DNA from: Methyloversatilis sp.
Lineage (GTDB): Bacteria; Pseudomonadota; Gammaproteobacteria; Burkholderiales; Rhodocyclaceae
Direction of reading: 5' to 3'
NCBI RefSeq assembly: GCF_030696805.1
Contig: NZ_JAUYRO010000117.1
Coordinates: 24,644-88,643 of the forward strand
Length of the DNA stretch: 64,000 nucleotides
A program made the position numbers and the translations under genes. How positions within the stretch are numbered: the stretch's first letter is position 1; each line of letters begins with the position of its first letter. Positions 35,155 through 45,943 of the stretch are shown piece by piece. A model generated the notes under the pieces. That model was not told the origin of the DNA, made no database searches, and worked only from the letters and a program-made list of their open reading frames with translations.

Positions 35155-35537
35155 GTTTCGGATCGGGCGCACACGACGGGGGCTGCGGCCCCCGTTTCGT
35201 TTTCGGCGCCGGGCTACCACGCCCACTTTCAATGATGCACTTGCTGTCATGCGTCTGCCGGGGACGACGAACACGGCGGATCGGGTCGGCGCGATCCGGC
35301 TGGCCGGGTGTGCGCGGCGCGCGCGTCCCGAAGCACTGCGCCGCACGCAAGCCAGCCGATGGTTCGCCGGAACGAGGGCCAGGCTCCCGGTGTAGCGCAC
35401 GCACCCGGGGGCACAAGTCCCCTGTGTGGCCTGGGTGCGTTACCGCACGGACGGTGGACGACAGCTTGCGCAGCATCGCGTCATGTTCCGCGTCAGCCCC
35501 CAGCACTTCCCTCCGACCCACCGGTAAGGCCTCGTTC
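35155..35537. other. Intergenic region between PEP-CTERM B and the nor operon
   Basis: 383 nt. Its left end holds the terminator at 35176-35203. The remainder should contain the nor promoter, but no TTGAT-N4-ATCAA (FNR/DNR) box and no clear NsrR or NorR palindrome is visible. A GC-rich inverted repeat lies near 35398-35440 (CACCCGGGGG ... CCTGGGTGCG). Confidence 0.5.
35176..35203 (+). terminator. Intrinsic terminator after the PEP-CTERM pair
   Basis: ACGGGGGC-TGCG-GCCCCCGT, a perfect 8-bp stem with a 4-nt loop, followed by TTCGTTTTC. Confidence 0.85.
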
Positions 35538-35654
35538 ATGACTGCGTACCAGGGCATCAGGATCTTCAGCCATGTCGTACTCGGCCTCATGGCGACAGGC
35601 ATCGCCTATGCCGCCTGGATCGCCGTCACCTACTGGACCGGCATCAGTGTCTGA
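35538..35654 (+). CDS. 38-residue single-helix membrane protein ahead of norC
   Basis: An ORF from ATG 35538 encodes 38 residues with one central transmembrane helix (VVLGLMATGIAYAAWIAV) and short polar ends. It sits 15 nt before norC on the same strand and there is no other gene between it and the likely nor promoter. The composition is like the single-helix accessory subunits of heme-copper oxidases. I do not recognise a named family; it is distinct in size from NorE and NorF. Whether it is translated needs evidence, but the coupling to norC is suggestive. Confidence 0.55.
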   Translation: MTAYQGIRIFSHVVLGLMATGIAYAAWIAVTYWTGISV

Positions 35655-35669
35655 CACTGCAGCCAACCC

Positions 35670-36515
35670 ATGAACAAACGACAGGCACGACTTTTCGCAA
35701 TCGGTTCAACGGTGATCGCGACCCTGGCGTTCCTGGGGCTGACCATTGATAGTCACAGGCAATTCCCGAAGCTGACGAACGCACAGAACATCACGCCGGC
35801 CGTCACGCATGGCAAGGATGTGTGGCACAAGTACAACTGCATCAACTGCCATACCCTGTTCGGCGAGGGCGCCTACTACGCGCCTGATCTGACGAAGATT
35901 GCGCAGCACCGCGGTGCCGAGTACCTGAAGGCCTACATGAAAGACCCGTCGAAGTTCTACGACGAGCAGCGCCACCGGCGGCTCATGCCCAAGCAGGACC
36001 TGACCGACGTCGAGATTGCCGATCTGGTGTCCTTCCTCGACTGGGTGAGCAAGGTGGATAACCAGGGCTGGCCGCCGCGGCCGATCCTGGTAACCGGCGC
36101 GGGCGTCGGCCCCATGGGTGTCCTGCAAGCGGCGGCCGGGTCTGCACCGCCACCTGGCGCGCCGCCCGCCGGCGCGGACAAAAGTCCGATTGCGCTGGGC
36201 GAGGTCGTGTTCCGTGAAGCGATGCCCGCCTGCGCCGCCTGTCACTCGCTGCTGCCCGGCGCGCAGATGGCCGGGCCCTCACTGGCGGGCGTGGCCACCC
36301 GCGCACAGGAGACTGTCGGCTCGGCCGACTACACGGGCGACGCGAAAGACGCAGCCGCTTACCTTCGCGAATCGATCGTGCAGCCCAGTGCACACATGAT
36401 CACGGGCGCCATGTATTCGGCGAGCGGGGTGTCGTTCATGCCGGCCACCTACGGCAAGGACCTGACGCCCGACAAGATCGACCACCTGGTGGCTTACCTG
36501 ATGACTTTCAAATAG
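35670..36515 (+). CDS. norC: Nitric oxide reductase subunit C with a second fused cytochrome c domain
   Basis: 281 residues, roughly twice the usual NorC (~150). An N-terminal membrane anchor (residues 7-27) is followed by the normal NorC heme domain: CINCH at 57-61, FGEGAYYAPDLT, axial Met106 (RRLMPKQDLT). A Pro/Ala/Gly-rich linker (150-172) leads to a second class I cytochrome c domain: CAACH at 188-192 and axial Met257 (VSFMPATYG). It delivers electrons to NorB. The extra heme domain probably replaces or captures a soluble cytochrome c donor. Starts 15 nt after a small membrane protein gene and 25 nt before norB. Confidence 0.93.
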   Translation: MNKRQARLFAIGSTVIATLAFLGLTIDSHRQFPKLTNAQNITPAVTHGKDVWHKYNCINCHTLFGEGAYYAPDLTKIAQHRGAEYLKAYMKDPSKFYDEQRHRRLMPKQDLTDVEIADLVSFLDWVSKVDNQGWPPRPILVTGAGVGPMGVLQAAAGSAPPPGAPPAGADKSPIALGEVVFREAMPACAACHSLLPGAQMAGPSLAGVATRAQETVGSADYTGDAKDAAAYLRESIVQPSAHMITGAMYSASGVSFMPATYGKDLTPDKIDHLVAYLMTFK

Positions 36516-36540
36516 TTCGCACCTGTCTCGAGGAACCCTC

Positions 36541-37926
36541 ATGCGCTACAGGTCTCAATCGGTTGCCTACTGGTACTTCGCGGTCGCGATGGTGCTGTTC
36601 GGGCTGCAGCTGGTGTTCGGTCTGTTGTCGGCCGCCAAGTACCTTGGGCCCGACCCGCTGCTCTACATCCTGCCCTTCGATGTCACGAAGGTCATCCACA
36701 CCAATCTGTTGATCGTGTGGGTGCTGACGGGCTTCATGGGCGCCACCTACTGGATGGTGCCCGACGAATCGCGTACCGAGCTGTACAGCGTCAAGCTCGC
36801 CTACCTGCAACTGGTGCTGTGGACGCTGATGGGCGTGACCGCGGTGGTGGGCTACCTGTTCCGCTACGGCACCGGCAACAAGCTGCTCGAACAGCCGTTG
36901 CCGCACAAGATCGTCATCGTCATCTGCATGTTGCTCTTCCTCTTCAACATCGGCATGACGATCTGGAAGTCGAAACGCTTTACCACCACGGAAGGCGTAC
37001 TGGTGCTCGGCCTGGGCCTGGCGGCGGTGCTGTACCTGCCGGCACTGCTGGAATACGAGAACTACACGGTGGCCATCTTCTATCGCTGGTGGACCATCCA
37101 CCTGTGGGTCGAGGGCGTATGGGAAATGATCCAGGGCGGCTTCCTGGCCTACTTGCTGATCCGCCTGTCGGGCGCCGACCGGGAGGTGATGGAAAAGTGG
37201 CTGTACGTCATCGTCGGCCTGGTCTTCATCGCCGGCATTCTGGGTACCGCGCACCACTACTACTGGGTGGGCGTGCCGGCTTACTGGCTGCCCATCGGTG
37301 GCATTTTCAGCGCACTGGAGCCTGTGGCGCTGGTGGGCATGGCGATTTACGCCTACTCAGCGATGCGCCGCTCGGGCATGTCGCATCCGAACACGCTGGC
37401 GCTGCACTGGACACTGGGCAGTGCCGTGTTCACGCTGTTCGGCGCCGGACTGCTGGGGCTGGCCCACACCTTCCCGGACGTCAACAAGTGGACCCACGGC
37501 ACGCTGATCACCGCGATGCATGGCCACGCCGCCTTCTATGGTGCCTACGCGATGATCACGCTGGCGATGATCAGCTTTGCCATGCCATCGATGACGCCCG
37601 GGCGTTCGGAGCAGGGCAGCAGCATCGGTTACTGGTCCTTCTGGCTGCAGCTCGGCGGCATGTTCGGCATGACGCTTTCGTTCGCGACGGCCGGCATCGG
37701 GCAGGTCTATCTGGAGCGCATCCTCGGCATGGGTTACCTCGACGCGCAGTTGAAGATCCAGGTGCACTTCGTGATGCTGGTGGTCACCGGTTCGATCTTC
37801 GCCATCGGCGTGGGACTGTTCATCTACGATTTCTTCCGCTATGCGCCACGCTTCGAGGTAGACGATGGCCAGACTGCGGGGCCGCGCCCAGCAACAAAAC
37901 CCGTCGTGACCGCGGCGCACGCGTGA
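36541..37926 (+). CDS. norB: Nitric oxide reductase subunit B (cNOR catalytic subunit)
   Basis: 461 residues with about 12 transmembrane helices. Heme b His53 (VIHTNLL) and His329 (HGHAAFYG), heme b3 His327, non-heme FeB ligands His187, His238 and His239, and the conserved acidic residues Glu191 and Glu195 (HLWVEGVWEMIQGG) are all present. No N-terminal quinol-oxidase extension, so it is the cytochrome c-dependent type that pairs with NorC. Reduces 2 NO to N2O. The stop overlaps the GTG start of norQ (GTGA). Confidence 0.96.
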   Translation: MRYRSQSVAYWYFAVAMVLFGLQLVFGLLSAAKYLGPDPLLYILPFDVTKVIHTNLLIVWVLTGFMGATYWMVPDESRTELYSVKLAYLQLVLWTLMGVTAVVGYLFRYGTGNKLLEQPLPHKIVIVICMLLFLFNIGMTIWKSKRFTTTEGVLVLGLGLAAVLYLPALLEYENYTVAIFYRWWTIHLWVEGVWEMIQGGFLAYLLIRLSGADREVMEKWLYVIVGLVFIAGILGTAHHYYWVGVPAYWLPIGGIFSALEPVALVGMAIYAYSAMRRSGMSHPNTLALHWTLGSAVFTLFGAGLLGLAHTFPDVNKWTHGTLITAMHGHAAFYGAYAMITLAMISFAMPSMTPGRSEQGSSIGYWSFWLQLGGMFGMTLSFATAGIGQVYLERILGMGYLDAQLKIQVHFVMLVVTGSIFAIGVGLFIYDFFRYAPRFEVDDGQTAGPRPATKPVVTAAHA

Positions 37927-38720
37927 GCGCCGGCACTCTGCCGGATCTGGAGCCCTATTACCTGCCGGCTGGAGACGAACTCGCGATTTTCGAGCAATGC
38001 CATCACCGCGGCCTCGCGGTGATGCTGAAGGGCCCCACCGGGTGCGGCAAGACACGCTTCGTCGAGCACATGGCCTGGCGGCTGCAACGTCCGCTGGTGA
38101 CGATCTCGTGCCACGACGACCTGACGGCGAGTGACCTGATCGGCCGATTCCTGCTGCGCCATGACGGCACGGCCTGGCAGGACGGTCCGCTCACGCGCGC
38201 CGTGCGTGAGGGTGCCCTGTGCTATCTGGACGAGGTTGTCGAAGCACGTCAGGACACGATGGTCGTCTTGCACGCGCTCACCGACCACCGGCGTTTTCTG
38301 CCGATAGACAAGACTGGGGAAACGATCCAGGCCGCACCGGGCTTCCAGCTTGTCGTGTCCTACAACCCGGGCTACCAGCGCATGCTGAAGGACCTGAAGC
38401 CCAGCACGCGCCAGCGCTTCGTGGCGCTGGATTTCGACTTTCCACCGGCGCCGCAGGAAGCGGCGATCATCGAACGCGAGGCTGCCGCCGACCATGCAAC
38501 CGCGGTGGCGCTGGTGTCGCTGGGGCGCCGCCTGCGCGGCCTGCGCGACCGGGGTCTGGCGGAAGTGCCGAGCACGCGTCTGCTGATCGCCGCGGCCGGC
38601 CTGGTGGTCAGTGGCATCGGCGTGCGCCAGGCCTGCTACAGCGCCATCGTTTCGCCCTTGTCCGACGATGAATCGCTGGTCGGTGCGATGCGCGACCTGG
38701 TCGACGCCACCTTCGTCTGA
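37923..38720 (+). CDS. norQ: NorQ, MoxR-type AAA+ ATPase for NorB maturation
   Basis: 265 residues with a GTG start overlapping the norB stop. Walker A GPTGCGKT (about residue 38), Walker B ALCYLDEVVEAR, and sensor I region VVSYNPGYQ typical of the NorQ/CbbQ branch. With NorD it forms the machine that inserts the FeB iron in NorB. Directly followed by norD (27 nt). Confidence 0.95.
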   Translation: MSAGTLPDLEPYYLPAGDELAIFEQCHHRGLAVMLKGPTGCGKTRFVEHMAWRLQRPLVTISCHDDLTASDLIGRFLLRHDGTAWQDGPLTRAVREGALCYLDEVVEARQDTMVVLHALTDHRRFLPIDKTGETIQAAPGFQLVVSYNPGYQRMLKDLKPSTRQRFVALDFDFPPAPQEAAIIEREAAADHATAVALVSLGRRLRGLRDRGLAEVPSTRLLIAAAGLVVSGIGVRQACYSAIVSPLSDDESLVGAMRDLVDATFV

Positions 38721-38747
38721 AGGCGGGCAGGCGCAGAGAGCAGGGAC

Positions 38748-40799
38748 ATGGCCGAAGCCGAAGACGTCATCACCGATGCGGCGCTTCATGCAACACGATT
38801 CGTGCAGGGCCTGTGGCGTCGGCACCGCGCGAACACTGCAGCAGCGCCGGTATCGCCCATCCTGGCGCTGACCGACGTCGCGCCGCGTCTGGACCTGTTG
38901 ATCGTGGCCGTATTCGGCCGCGCCTGTCCGCTGCGCACAGCCCAGGCGCCAGCTCGTACCACCCTCCTCGCGCGAATCTTTCAGCGACAGGACCGCCCCC
39001 GCTCGCACTCTGCAATTCCGGCAACGGACGGCCAGTGCATCTGGCTACCGGCCGTGAGCGGACTGACCGATGCGTCGCTGGCACTGGAACGGTTCCGCAC
39101 CGTGGCGCTGCAGCAGGCGATGCGTGTGGCCCGGGGCAGCGCGGCCGGCGCGGGCGAGGACGCCACGGCGCTGGTGCGTGATCTCTACTTGCTGATCGAA
39201 GCGCATGCCGCCGACGCGGCACTGGCCCACCTGCTGCCGGGCATGCGCGCGCCCCTGATCGACTTGCGCACCGCTGCGCTGGGCGCGCGGCCCGCGATAT
39301 CGAGTTTCCCGGCAGCGCGCCAGCCGCTCGAAGCCTGGGCACGTCGGCTGATGGCCATATCGAGTCTTGCGTGGCGCAATGACGCCCTGTACAGCCCGTC
39401 GCCCGAGCACTCGAGGCAGCTGGCGCGCGATGTGGCGAACGAACTTCTGCCTGATGCATCGATGGCGGGTCGGCTCGGGGCCCAGCCCTTGTTCAGGGAC
39501 TGGTGGACCGGCGAACTCCTCGCGCCGGGCAACCCGTCGGCGCTGGCGGTCGACAGTGAAAAGGACAGCGCCGCTGATGGCGAACCTGCGAGCCCGCCGC
39601 GCAGCGCGCGTCTGGCGCGCCAGCCCGAAGTGCGCGCAGCCGTGGCCGAAGAGGACGATGCGAAGCAGGGTGCCTGGATGATCCAGGCGTCGGCGCCGCA
39701 TGAAGTTGCCGAGGATCCGTTCGGGCTTCAGCGGCCCACGGACCGCGACGACCAGACGGCAGCCGACGAGTTTGCCGAGTCACTCGCCGAACTCGAGCAG
39801 GCACGGCTGGTGTCGACGCCCGGTCGGCCGAAGGAAGTACTGCTGTCCGACGATACGCCCGACGCACGGACCCGATACGGTGGCGGCACAAGCGCCGACG
39901 GATCGCAAAGCATCCGATATCCGGAGTGGGATCACAGCGTCCAGGCCTACCGCGAACCCGGTGCCATCGTTCGTTTGCTGCCGGCTGCCGACGGCCCTCA
40001 GCAGTGGGTGGACAACACGCTGGCCGAGCACCGCTCGATGCTGGACGCGATCCGGCGCCGCTTCGAAATGCTGCGCGCGCAACGTACGCCACTACGCCGG
40101 CAACTCGACGGCGACGAACTCGATCTGGAGGCCTGCATCGATGCGCAGGCCGACCTGCACGCCGGACATCCGATGACGCAGGCGCTGTACCGCTCGCAAA
40201 AGCGCACGAGGCGCGACATGGCCATCCTGCTGCTCATCGATGTAAGCGGGTCGACCGACGGATGGGTGTCCAGCGGTCGTCGCGTCATCGATGTCGAACG
40301 CGAGGCGCTGCTCCTGGTGTGCATTGCCCTGGGCGCGCTGGGTGAGCCGTACGCTGTGCAGGCGTTTTCCGGTCACGGTCCGCAATCGGTTACCGTGCGC
40401 ACCCTCAAGCGCTTCGACGAACCGTACGGCAACCCGGTCGCCACGCGCATCGCAGCGCTCGAGCCCGAACACTTCACCCGCGCGGGGGCTGCGATCCGCC
40501 ATGCCAGCGCAACGCTGATGCGTGAGCCCGCGTCGCAACGGTTGCTGCTCCTGCTGTCCGACGGCAAGCCCAACGATGTCGATGTCTACCAGGGGCGATA
40601 CGGCGTCGAAGACATGCGCCGTTCGATCGTCGAGGCGAAGCTGCAGGGCATCGCACCCTTCTGCCTGACCGTGGATCGACACGCCGCCGGTTACCTGCCC
40701 GGCGTCTTCGGCGCCCACCACTACGCCTTGCTGGCGAAGCCCTCGATGCTGCCGACCGTGTTGCTCGACTGGATGCATCGACTGGTCATGGCAGGCTAG
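38748..40799 (+). CDS. norD: NorD, VWA-domain partner of NorQ
   Basis: 683 residues. The C-terminal 200 residues are a von Willebrand A domain with a full MIDAS: DVSGSTDGW, then the Thr region and SDGKPNDVDVY. The N-terminal half is helical and poorly conserved, with an Asp/Glu-rich stretch in the centre (VAEEDDAKQGAW). Membrane-associated adaptor that couples NorQ to NorB for iron insertion. Last gene of the nor operon and convergent with copA. Confidence 0.93.
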   Translation: MAEAEDVITDAALHATRFVQGLWRRHRANTAAAPVSPILALTDVAPRLDLLIVAVFGRACPLRTAQAPARTTLLARIFQRQDRPRSHSAIPATDGQCIWLPAVSGLTDASLALERFRTVALQQAMRVARGSAAGAGEDATALVRDLYLLIEAHAADAALAHLLPGMRAPLIDLRTAALGARPAISSFPAARQPLEAWARRLMAISSLAWRNDALYSPSPEHSRQLARDVANELLPDASMAGRLGAQPLFRDWWTGELLAPGNPSALAVDSEKDSAADGEPASPPRSARLARQPEVRAAVAEEDDAKQGAWMIQASAPHEVAEDPFGLQRPTDRDDQTAADEFAESLAELEQARLVSTPGRPKEVLLSDDTPDARTRYGGGTSADGSQSIRYPEWDHSVQAYREPGAIVRLLPAADGPQQWVDNTLAEHRSMLDAIRRRFEMLRAQRTPLRRQLDGDELDLEACIDAQADLHAGHPMTQALYRSQKRTRRDMAILLLIDVSGSTDGWVSSGRRVIDVEREALLLVCIALGALGEPYAVQAFSGHGPQSVTVRTLKRFDEPYGNPVATRIAALEPEHFTRAGAAIRHASATLMREPASQRLLLLLSDGKPNDVDVYQGRYGVEDMRRSIVEAKLQGIAPFCLTVDRHAAGYLPGVFGAHHYALLAKPSMLPTVLLDWMHRLVMAG

Positions 40800-40858
40800 G
40801 GTCTGTTCTCATTCGATGGCGGGAGCGGCGAATCGGCCACGACGGACGACCTGCGCAG

Positions 40859-43084
<2,226 letters not shown>

Positions 43085-43127
43085 GATCAGGCTTGCGCGC
43101 AGGCGGTATGTCGAACGGGCACCGGGG

Positions 43128-43250
43128 TCACTTCTGCTTTCGCATCACAATCCACACCAGCAGTCCGACGATGACGGCCAGCAGGACTGGAATCCACATT
43201 CCGCCATAACCGCCCATCCACCCGCCCATCCACCCACTTCCGTTCATCAT
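43128..43250 (-). CDS. 40-residue Met/Gly/Trp-rich membrane micro-protein
   Basis: [20 protein letters not shown] then one transmembrane helix ([16 protein letters not shown]) and basic end RKQK. The Met-rich N-terminal face would point to the periplasm and could bind Cu(I). It lies 43 nt upstream of copA on the same strand. Small proteins of this look are commonly found beside copper ATPases; I know no function for them. Its ATG overlaps the stop of an upstream 26-codon ORF with a stronger ribosome-binding site, so translation is probably coupled. Confidence 0.65.
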   Translation of the reverse strand: MMNGSGWMGGWMGGYGGMWIPVLLAVIVGLLVWIVMRKQK

Positions 43251-43327
43251 GTGCCCGTCCTGCCCGAGCACCTGGCCGGTACCAGTGCAAGGGGGGCCGC
43301 CATTGCACGTTCGAGTCTGAATTTCAT
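43247..43327 (-). CDS. 26-codon leader ORF upstream of the Met-rich micro-protein
   Basis: The ATG at 43327 has the best Shine-Dalgarno of the region (AAGGAG, 8-nt spacing). It encodes MKFRLERAMAAPLALVPARC plus six residues and ends at a TGA overlapping the next ATGATG. It may be a leader that couples translation, or the start of an older longer protein cut by a frameshift: the next frame continues without stop through the downstream small protein. No domain recognised. Confidence 0.4.
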   Translation of the reverse strand: MKFRLERAMAAPLALVPARCSGRTGT

Positions 43328-43371
43328 GAGGTTTTCTCCTTCGAAATAGGTCGTGTCGGGCACGACGCCAG

Positions 43372-43428
43372 GAGCGCAACGCTAGGCCGCGCGGCCGGGT
43401 CCATCTGTACGGAGGCGAACGCAAGCGA
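43372..43428. repeat. 57-nt conserved segment, copy 1
   Basis: GAGCGCAACGCTAGGCC ... CCGGGTCCATCTGTACGGAG ... GAACGCAA: differs from the copy at 49048-49104 at about seven positions, same orientation. Both copies lie directly downstream of the P2-type ATPase 3' end (intact or decayed). Confidence 0.75.
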
Positions 43429-43436
43429 TCGGCCAC

Positions 43437-43673
43437 CCGCTGCCGGGCGCGTCAGCCGCCATCGCAGCAGCTTTTACCCTTCGCTGAACCCCAGCACGCT
43501 GCTGGCGCCACACGCACGCACCACGGGTCTACCGGAAGCGGCAAGGTGCCGAAGGCGATGTTGAGCAAGTGCAGGTGCACCACGGCCGCTTGCAGCGCGG
43601 CCGACAGCCAGCGGTAGGAGAACGCGGCGTGGAACGCCGATGCGGTGAGCGAACGCACGTCGAAGCAGTTGAA
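43437..43673 (-). pseudogene. Decayed 3' end of a P2-type cation ATPase
   Basis: Minus-strand reading gives FNCFDVRSLTASAFHAAFSY, RWLSAALQAAVVHLHLLNIA and FGTLP, which line up with FNCFNARSASTSAFHGAFSN, LSAALQAVVHLPFLNLAFG of the intact ATPase encoded at 49210-52143. About seven codons are deleted after RWL, and a frameshift near the end turns the conserved LWFGEGRKLLRRWLT into an unrelated string although the DNA still aligns. Only the last ~85 codons are left. Same orientation as the intact gene. Confidence 0.8.
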
Positions 43674-43677
43674 CCGG

Positions 43678-45525
43678 TCATCGACACGTTGATCCGGCGC
43701 TGCCTGCGGACATGTGAGAGCAATGAGGTTCAGCGATGCCGGTTTCCGGTGCTGTCGGGACTGCATCGGGCGCCCGGGCATCGGCAAAAAGCAATTCCCT
43801 GATTTGTGCCCGTTCCGCAGCGGTGGGCCAAGCGGCGTTTTCAGGTGTGGTGGCGTGTTCTTGCGCTGCGACGGTTGCGTGCGCCGGATCGATGCGTCCT
43901 TGCGCGTCAAAACCTACCAGGCTGTACGTCTCGTTGACGACGATGTCCGGCGCATCGCCTTTCAGCTTCACGTACCAGATGGCCAGACGCAAGGTCTGTC
44001 CCGCCATGGCATCAAGCCTTGCCTCGCCGCGCGCCAGCGCGACATACAAGGCATGGGGGACCGCGTGGACACCACTGCTGTCGTCGAGCAGGAAAACATG
44101 GGAGGCATGCGCAGCGTCGTCGGCCCCGGCAGTACCGGTGCAGGCCTGTACCGACCGGCCTGAGGCATCGGCCGAGCTGTACACCGGCGCAAAGCCACCG
44201 CCCGGCGTGCGAAAGTTGGTGGTCTGCCCCTGATAGATCCGGGCCGCCACCCACTGTACTGCGCCGTTGTAGGCGTAGGCGCGAAGGTCGTACTTCATGG
44301 CCTTGGTGGCCCGCTCTGCCGCCGCCGCGCCCGGGTCGTCGATCATCCGTTCGCCCGGTGCAACGATGGTTTGGGCTACGTAATCACCCGCCAGGATGTC
44401 CTGCCAGACCCGCTTCGTCAGCTTGTCTCCCCGATAGGCCGCGCGGCTGCCGAAGCCGGCAACGGGTTTGAAGAACAGACTGCGGCGCGCGTCCCACAAG
44501 CGCTGCGCATCGCCGGCATCCACCACCTCGGTGTGCGGCACGTGCTCGAGCAGTATTTGCTGCGTGGCATGCGGTACGCCCAGGGCGTGCAGTCGCGCAG
44601 CGTCGCTGAACAGCGCGAGGAGCCGCTTGTCGGCGTACAGCGCATGGGCCTGCGGGTGCGGCGTCAGCACCACGGCACGCTGCAGGTACGCTTCACGCAG
44701 TGCAGCGCTGCCCGGCTGCTCCAGGTAGAAATCGGTCAAGCGGTTATAGACCAGATCAATGACCAGGTCGCCGTGCCACAGCATGCCATCGCGCCATTCG
44801 AGCGCAGCCGGGTCGGCGATGACCGTTCGCAGGCCGTGGCGTTCGAACAATTGCTGGAACAACAGCAACTCGGGGTAGAGGTACTGATCCCGGGGTGCCA
44901 CGTCGACGATGGCGATGCTGGCCAGTGGTTGCGTGCTTGCGGACGCGCGGGCCGTCTTTCGCGCCAACGCCCACTCGTGCCGGAACATGGCGACGATCTG
45001 CTGCTCGAAAGCCGTTACGCTGGCCAGTGTCGGCACCATTGAATCGACTGCCGCGCAGCAGGCATGCTGCGCTCGCGCCAGCACGGCGTTGAGCATGGCG
45101 CCGCCAGCGTTGGTGTTGATCTCGATCAGTCCGAGATGCCCTTCACTCAGATGGAAGTCATAGCCGAAGAAAACACCAAGCGGTCCGCACGTCCCGCGCC
45201 TTGCGATGTCTGGCGCGGCACCCAGCACCTGCTCCCTGTAGGCCGGAAGAGCCACCACCGATTCGACGGCCTCCATCACCTGTGCCATTCGATGCAGCTG
45301 CGGCGTCGCAACGAACACGGGCAGGGCTGCGAAGAGGAACGGGCAGCGCTGCCTGACCATCTCGGCAAGGCCGGGCTGTCCCAGTTCCAGATCGAGGGCA
45401 TGCGCCAGCGCCCTCCGGTCGAGGCTCAAGCAGAAGCAAGCACTGTTGAGCATGTCGATGGCGCTGCGACGCGCCTTGCGAGGGGGCGGTTGCAGGACAT
45501 CGTTTGCCGTTGAATCGGCGATCAT
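43678..45525 (-). CDS. Large ATP-grasp-like protein of unknown function
   Basis: 615 residues from the ATG at 45525; a GTG at 45582 would add 19 residues. The N-terminal half has a conserved Gly/Asn stretch (GYDFHLSEGHLGLIEINTNAGGAML) with E-I-N-T-N, the metal-binding signature of ATP-grasp ligases in permuted order, and the central part has FFKPVAGFGSRAAYRGDKLTKRV, an ATP-binding lysine/glycine loop. No known substrate motif. Its stop falls 5 nt from the ATPase remnant, so its C-terminal tail may be altered. It ends a same-strand run of NO/copper-associated genes. Confidence 0.55.
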   Translation of the reverse strand: MIADSTANDVLQPPPRKARRSAIDMLNSACFCLSLDRRALAHALDLELGQPGLAEMVRQRCPFLFAALPVFVATPQLHRMAQVMEAVESVVALPAYREQVLGAAPDIARRGTCGPLGVFFGYDFHLSEGHLGLIEINTNAGGAMLNAVLARAQHACCAAVDSMVPTLASVTAFEQQIVAMFRHEWALARKTARASASTQPLASIAIVDVAPRDQYLYPELLLFQQLFERHGLRTVIADPAALEWRDGMLWHGDLVIDLVYNRLTDFYLEQPGSAALREAYLQRAVVLTPHPQAHALYADKRLLALFSDAARLHALGVPHATQQILLEHVPHTEVVDAGDAQRLWDARRSLFFKPVAGFGSRAAYRGDKLTKRVWQDILAGDYVAQTIVAPGERMIDDPGAAAAERATKAMKYDLRAYAYNGAVQWVAARIYQGQTTNFRTPGGGFAPVYSSADASGRSVQACTGTAGADDAAHASHVFLLDDSSGVHAVPHALYVALARGEARLDAMAGQTLRLAIWYVKLKGDAPDIVVNETYSLVGFDAQGRIDPAHATVAAQEHATTPENAAWPTAAERAQIRELLFADARAPDAVPTAPETGIAEPHCSHMSAGSAGSTCR

Positions 45526-45589
45526 GTCGTCGGGCGAAGTGTGTTCGGCGATGGGACATCGGTCGCGAGCGCGCCAGAGCACGACGCGC

Positions 45590-45943
45590 TCACGACTGCT
45601 TCATCGGCACGCCGAGGCCTAGCAGGCCATTGCGCGCGAAGCGACCGCCCAGCCCCTTGAAGCCGCCCTCGTTGGCGGCGCCCGTGACAATGCTCGCCAC
45701 GCTGGCGATCACACCGGCCACACCTTCATCGATGAACCGGCGCAACTCGACACGGATCTCGCCGGAGCAACGCCGCGCCAGCGCCGCGCGGGTCATCAGC
45801 CAGGCGCCGGCCACCGTGGGGCAGGAGTGGCCGGCGAGCTTGACGGCATCGACATAACGGTACTCGATGAGCCCGCCATCGACTGCGCCGAGCGCCGGCA
45901 CAGCGTCGAATAAGGCAGGGGTCTGCATGGCCGGTATTGTCAT
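45590..45943 (-). CDS. FmdE-like small protein, probably C-terminally truncated
   Basis: 117 residues. GHSCPTVAGAWLMTRAAL matches the His-x-Cys-Pro start motif of FmdE (formylmethanofuran dehydrogenase subunit E-like) proteins, followed by a helix-strand part ending GGFKGLGGRFARNGLLGLG. From memory, proteins of this type are near 190-200 residues, so the C-terminal zinc/cofactor part appears to be missing. The ATG overlaps the stop of the preceding gene (ATGA). The stretch just after its stop encodes LWRARDRCPIAEH in the frame of the next ORF, possibly a leftover C-terminus. Confidence 0.55.
   Translation of the reverse strand: MTIPAMQTPALFDAVPALGAVDGGLIEYRYVDAVKLAGHSCPTVAGAWLMTRAALARRCSGEIRVELRRFIDEGVAGVIASVASIVTGAANEGGFKGLGGRFARNGLLGLGVPMKQS

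Noticed and set aside
43452..43910. Intact 152-codon ORF at the ATPase remnant
   Set aside because: Only the last half matches the ATPase; the first half is out-of-frame antisense of the neighbouring ATP-grasp-like gene, and the DNA alignment shows deletion and frameshift, so it is a remnant, not a gene.
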